Below the pieces are notes generated by a model that was given only the letters and a program-made list of their open reading frames with translations, was not told the DNA's origin and searched no databases. Shown here in pieces: positions 60,819 through 64,000 of a stretch of DNA of 64,000 bases. Source of the stretch: UBA1234 sp964400015 (GTDB taxonomy: Bacteria; Bacillota; Clostridia; TANB77; UBA1234); contig CAYNRR010000005.1 in NCBI GenBank assembly GCA_964400015.1, positions 1 to 64,000 on the forward strand. The letters run 5' to 3'. Each line of letters opens with the position of its first letter. Position 1 is the first letter of the stretch. The position numbers were made by a program, and so were the translations under genes.

Positions 60819-60840
60819 TTTGTACTTTTTTTAGTACAAA
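60819..60840. other. Perfect hairpin between divergent genes
   Basis: TTTGTACT (60819-60826) and AGTACAAA (60833-60840) form an 8-base inverted repeat in the divergent region of the carboxypeptidase and permease genes. It could be an operator or a stem in the carboxypeptidase leader. Confidence 0.5.
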
Positions 60841-60922
60841 GCCGGAACTTTCATTTTGATTTTTTCGTATTATGTGTTATATGGTGTTTTCACCAATAAA
60901 TTACTAATGAAAGGAGATTTTC

Positions 60923-61732
60923 ATGAAAGAACAAATTTCCATTGAAAGAAAAATTTTTCTAAATAACTTAAAAATAAATAAAAGTAAAATTTTGTTCACA
61001 CAAATTTTTATTGTATTAGCATTTATAATTTTGTGGGAAGTTCTTGCAAAATTTGAGATAATAAATCCTTTTATAACAAGTTCGCCTACGCGTATTTTAA
61101 ACACCTTTACAAATTTTTCTTCAAACAATCTTTTAGCACATATTGGTGTAACTTGTTTTGAAACTATTGTCGGTTTTTTGCTTGGAAGTTTTTTAGGTAC
61201 TTTTATAGCTTTTACATTGTGGTGGTCTAAGTTCGCCTCAAAAGTTGCAGAACCTTTTTTAATTATTTTGCATGCACTGCCTAAAGTAGCGTTAGGTCCA
61301 ATTATAATAGTTTGGGCTGGTGCAGGAATGTCAGCGATAATAGTAATGGCGTTAGCAATTTCAACAATTGTGACAATTCTTGAAATGCTTAACGGATTTA
61401 ACAACACTGATAAAAATCTTATAAAAATGGCAACCACATTCGGTGCAACTAAATGGCAAATTTTTAGCAAAATTGTTTTTCCATCTAACATTAAAACTTT
61501 AATAAATTCTATGAAAGTTAATATCGGGCTTTCATTAGTCGGTGTAATATCTGGTGAATTTTTAGTTTCTAAAGCTGGACTTGGCTATTTAATTGTTTAT
61601 GGTGGTCAAGTTTTTAAATTAGATTTGGTTATGACAAGTGTTTTAATATTAGGAATTGTCGCAGCAATTTTATATAAGATGGTTGAATGCTTAGATAAGA
61701 TTATTAAAAAATATATTTTACATTCTATTTAA
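60923..61732 (+). CDS. ABC transporter permease (SsuC/TauC type)
   Basis: Membrane permease of 269 aa with about six helices. The ATPase-contact loop is present near residue 165-190 (MATTFGATKWQIFSKIVFPS). Further conserved segments are PKVALGPIIIVWAGAGM and GVISGEFLVSKAGLGYLI. The family moves sulfonates, nitrate-like anions or thiamine precursors. AAGGAG precedes the ATG. The binding-protein gene follows after 63 bases, but no ATPase gene lies beside them. Confidence 0.93.
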   Translation: MKEQISIERKIFLNNLKINKSKILFTQIFIVLAFIILWEVLAKFEIINPFITSSPTRILNTFTNFSSNNLLAHIGVTCFETIVGFLLGSFLGTFIAFTLWWSKFASKVAEPFLIILHALPKVALGPIIIVWAGAGMSAIIVMALAISTIVTILEMLNGFNNTDKNLIKMATTFGATKWQIFSKIVFPSNIKTLINSMKVNIGLSLVGVISGEFLVSKAGLGYLIVYGGQVFKLDLVMTSVLILGIVAAILYKMVECLDKIIKKYILHSI

Positions 61733-61795
61733 TTTTGTCACTTTTCACAAAATTACGCATATGAATATATAAAATTACTTATGTGGGAGGATTTT

Positions 61796-62824
61796 ATGAA
61801 AAGATTAACCTATGGAATTGTTTTTATTTTAGTTGTTTTAATTATTATAGGAATTGCATTATTTTCACAAAACACTTCAGACACGTTGACGGATAGTTTT
61901 TCAAGTGGTGACACTCTTACAAAGTTAACTGTAAGTGAAGTTACACATTCTGTCTTTTATGCTCCTCAATACGTTGCTATTAACTTAGGTTTTTTTGAAG
62001 AAGAAGGCTTAGATATTGAACTAATAAATGGTGGTGGAGCTAATAATGTTATGACCTCTGTTTTGTCTGATCAAGTTGAAATCGGATTTGCTGGTCCTGA
62101 AGCTGCAATATATGTTTATAACGAAAATAATTCTGACTATGCTGAAGTATTTGCACAAGTTACCAAAAGAGATGGCTCTATGTTAGTTTCAAGAGAGAAA
62201 AATACAGATTTTGTTTGGGAAAATTTAAGAGGTTCTCATGTACTTCCTGGTCGTAAAGGTGGCGTTCCTTACATGACCTTTGAGTATGTATTAAAAGAAA
62301 ATAATATTGATCCTAATGTAGATTTAAATTTAGATACTTCTATTAGTTTTGATTCCATGACAAGTGCTTTCGTATCTGGGGTCGGCGATTATGTTACTGT
62401 TTTTGAACCAACAGCATCTAGCTTAGAAACAAATAATCAAGGATACATTGTAGCATCAGTTGGAGCTAGTACTGATGAAATACCTTACACTGCTTACTTC
62501 GCAAAGAAAAGCTATATAGAAAACAATTCTGATATAATCGAAAGATTCACAAGAGCTTTATACAAAGGTCAACAGTGGGTGAATGAACATTCTTCTTTAG
62601 AAATTGCCGAAGTTGTGCTTTCTTCTTTCCCAGATTCAGATATAGTTCTTTTAGAAAAAGCTATTGAAAATTACAAAACTATTGATGTTTGGAATACCGT
62701 GCCTTATTTGTCTGAAGAATCTTTTTACAAACTTCAAGAAATAATGATTTTGGCTGGCGAATTAGAAACTACAGCACCTTTTGAAACAATTGTAAATAAT
62801 TCTTTTGCAGAAAAATTCCAATAA
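61796..62824 (+). CDS. ABC transporter substrate-binding protein (NMT1/THI5-like)
   Basis: Extracytoplasmic solute receptor of 342 aa held by an N-terminal membrane helix (MKRLTYGIVFILVVLIIIGIA) without a lipobox Cys. The NMT1/SsuA-like fold shows FYAPQYVAINLGFFEEEGLD, GGGANNVMTSVLSDQVEIGFAGPE and the RALYKGQQWVNEHS region. Candidate ligands are sulfonates or pyrimidine or other thiamine-precursor compounds; no TPP riboswitch is present to settle it. The ATG at 61796 follows GGAGG; a GTG five codons earlier is part of that site. Confidence 0.9.
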   Translation: MKRLTYGIVFILVVLIIIGIALFSQNTSDTLTDSFSSGDTLTKLTVSEVTHSVFYAPQYVAINLGFFEEEGLDIELINGGGANNVMTSVLSDQVEIGFAGPEAAIYVYNENNSDYAEVFAQVTKRDGSMLVSREKNTDFVWENLRGSHVLPGRKGGVPYMTFEYVLKENNIDPNVDLNLDTSISFDSMTSAFVSGVGDYVTVFEPTASSLETNNQGYIVASVGASTDEIPYTAYFAKKSYIENNSDIIERFTRALYKGQQWVNEHSSLEIAEVVLSSFPDSDIVLLEKAIENYKTIDVWNTVPYLSEESFYKLQEIMILAGELETTAPFETIVNNSFAEKFQ

Positions 62825-62828
62825 AATA

Positions 62829-62860
62829 ATGCTACGCATTTATAGCGTAGCATCTTTTTT
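62829..62860 (+). terminator. Terminator after the binding-protein gene
   Basis: ATGCTACGC (62829-62837) pairs with GCGTAGCAT (62845-62853), followed by C and six T residues. Its right half lies within the last codons of the convergent glycosyltransferase gene. Confidence 0.9.
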
Positions 62861-63898
62861 GTCTTTCAAAAAAGTTTCAAAATATTTTTTATATTCTAAA
62901 ACTATTTTCCCTCCATCATATTCTTGAATTGATTTTAAGTTTTCATTTGATAATTCTGTTAGCCTTTTTCTATTTTTATAAAGTTCTATCAATTTTTCTT
63001 TCAATTTTCCCTTTACTTTTTCGTCATCTTTTCCATAATTTCTGTCCCCTATTATATATGCTGATTGTAGTTTTCCAAAAGCTTCTGGCACTACTCCTAC
63101 ATCCGTAGATATTATTGGCACGCCACATGACATCGCTTCAAGAATCGGTAATGGTGTACCTTCCATTATTGAAGTACACAAACAAACATCAATCTCACTA
63201 TAATATTGTGGCATTTCTTCTGGTGTTCTCCATTTAATATTTCTATCAGCATAATGTTCTTTCACATTATATCCTTCGTCAATTAGTTCCCTAATTACAG
63301 GTTTTATAATAGAATTAAATCCTTTTAGGTCTACCCCTTCATATTTAATTGCACTGTTTCCTATCCAACCAACAACTAATTTGCGATTATATTCATGAAA
63401 CCTTTCTAAATTTTTAGGCAACATTGCATTCGTATTGCAAACATCATGTACTATTCCATAAGGTCTTTTTAAAGCATCGATGTTTGAGTATTTGTCAAAT
63501 AATTTTTTAGATATCACATAGTATTCCTTACAATGTTTATTGAATATATTTTTATACATTTCTATTTCATCATCTTTTAAAAATAAGAAATCATAAACTC
63601 CAGTTGAAATTTTAGGTTGAATATTTTTTATATATTCTTCATAATTGCCATACTTTTCAAGCACTTTATTTTTAAACGTTTCGCTTTCTATTTGAAGCAG
63701 AATTTTTCTCCAAAAGAAATGTATCATGTCATAATCTTTTAGATTTTCTAGAAATTCAAAAAATGTTTCACTTTCTTTTCTGACATCATAATATTTTATA
63801 TCGATATCAAAAAAGCCTTTCAATTCAAGTGCTATTTTTTGTGCGATTATATCAAAAGCCCAGTTTGGCACGTCACAAACAAGACAAATCCTTTGCAT
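62840..63898 (-). CDS. Glycosyltransferase, GT4-like
   Basis: The 352-aa product has two Rossmann-like halves. The C-terminal nucleotide-sugar site is EGTPLPILEAMSCGVPIIST near residue 250, preceded by VVGWIGNSAIKYEG. This matches retaining GT-B enzymes of family 4. Sugar and acceptor cannot be deduced. GGAGG precedes the ATG. It begins eight bases after another gene whose C-terminus is at the window edge, so it belongs to a longer operon, perhaps for surface polysaccharide. Confidence 0.9.
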   Translation of the reverse strand: MQRICLVCDVPNWAFDIIAQKIALELKGFFDIDIKYYDVRKESETFFEFLENLKDYDMIHFFWRKILLQIESETFKNKVLEKYGNYEEYIKNIQPKISTGVYDFLFLKDDEIEMYKNIFNKHCKEYYVISKKLFDKYSNIDALKRPYGIVHDVCNTNAMLPKNLERFHEYNRKLVVGWIGNSAIKYEGVDLKGFNSIIKPVIRELIDEGYNVKEHYADRNIKWRTPEEMPQYYSEIDVCLCTSIMEGTPLPILEAMSCGVPIISTDVGVVPEAFGKLQSAYIIGDRNYGKDDEKVKGKLKEKLIELYKNRKRLTELSNENLKSIQEYDGGKIVLEYKKYFETFLKDKKDATL

Positions 63899-63906
63899 AT
63901 TTCCTC

Positions 63907-64000
63907 CTATTCATTCATCATTTTCAAATACATTTCTGCTTGTGGTTTAGACATTTTTTCTTTAATATCATTTGGCATAAAACTTCTAACTTCTGCAATT
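63907..64000 (-). CDS. Partial gene at the window edge (C-terminal 30 residues)
   Basis: An open frame enters from beyond the window and ends in TAG at 63907-63909. The visible C-terminus reads IAEVRSFMPNDIKEKMSKPQ followed by about ten more residues. It is too short to identify. Its stop lies eight bases before the glycosyltransferase ATG, so they are probably co-transcribed. Confidence 0.7.
   Translation of the reverse strand, partial: IAEVRSFMPNDIKEKMSKPQAEMYLKMMNE

Noticed and set aside
60791..60922. TPP riboswitch upstream of the NMT1-like transporter
   Set aside because: No THI-box core (CUGAGA, ACCUGAUCUGG-like) is present in this 132-base region, which holds only a short hairpin.
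1..64000. tRNA or rRNA genes
   Set aside because: No cloverleaf-like segment with GTTCRANNC was noticed in the intergenic spaces, which are nearly all short and explained by promoters or terminators. A covariance scan would be decisive.

Overview
The window is AT-rich chromosomal DNA from a low-G+C Gram-positive bacterium, most likely a spore-forming member of the Clostridia. Supporting evidence is the T-box leader, the CIRCE operator, the tig-clpP-clpX and gdpP-rplI-dnaB-tilS-ftsH gene orders, MurE with a DNPR (meso-diaminopimelate) motif, Spo0A, a YaaH-like GH18 spore hydrolase, IreB and many sigma-A promoters with a 17-base spacer. A run of 100 Ns at 57068-57167 shows a scaffolded draft assembly. 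Two genes carry apparent single-base frameshifts (2029-2843, and ftsW at 34456-35608), so some breaks may be assembly errors.

Layout. 1-1700: T-box-controlled serS. 1723-2908: two small unknown genes beside a family of short GGACGTCC repeats. 2969-9754 (minus): gdpP, rplI, dnaB, tilS, ftsH. 9926-13507 (minus): tig, clpP, clpX and a 59-aa DUF951 gene. 13730-19173 (minus): greA, lysS, then a site-2 protease, tsaD, a metallophosphatase and a lipoprotein. 19277-23740: GH18 plus an unknown protein, divergent from an nfeD-slipin pair. 23886-25019: a G+C-richer zinc-finger-like gene of probable foreign origin. 25062-32293 (minus): groES-groEL with CIRCE, an unknown membrane-anchored protein, and dnaE. 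32403-34373: dxs, convergent with the division and cell-wall cluster mraZ-rsmH-ftsL / pbp-murE-mraY-ftsW (34456-43015), from which murF and murD are missing. 43210-47388: a three-gene unit (possible PD-(D/E)XK protein, HD-GYP protein, 803-aa coiled-coil protein). 47539-50310: htrA, a foreign-looking MBL-fold gene and a type I toxin-antitoxin locus. 50399-54574: spo0A, an IMPACT-family protein, a flavoprotein and a PLP enzyme. 54731-59496 (minus): a pilin-like membrane protein, a large CpaE-like repeat protein interrupted by the gap, ireB, ruvX and a DUF1292 gene. 59651-64000: a D,D-carboxypeptidase, an ABC permease and binding protein without an ATPase, a glycosyltransferase and the tail of one more gene.

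Most of the window is housekeeping: replication (dnaB, dnaE), translation (serS, lysS, tilS, tsaD, rplI), protein quality control (ftsH, clpXP, tig, groESL, htrA), envelope synthesis (mra cluster, dxs, carboxypeptidase) and nucleotide signalling (GdpP, HD-GYP). The parts most likely to be new are the pilin-like/CpaE-like pair joined to ireB-ruvX, the three-gene HD-GYP unit next to mraZ, the two foreign orphan genes that share a promoter signature, and the type I toxin-antitoxin locus, which was found by reading the bases directly.
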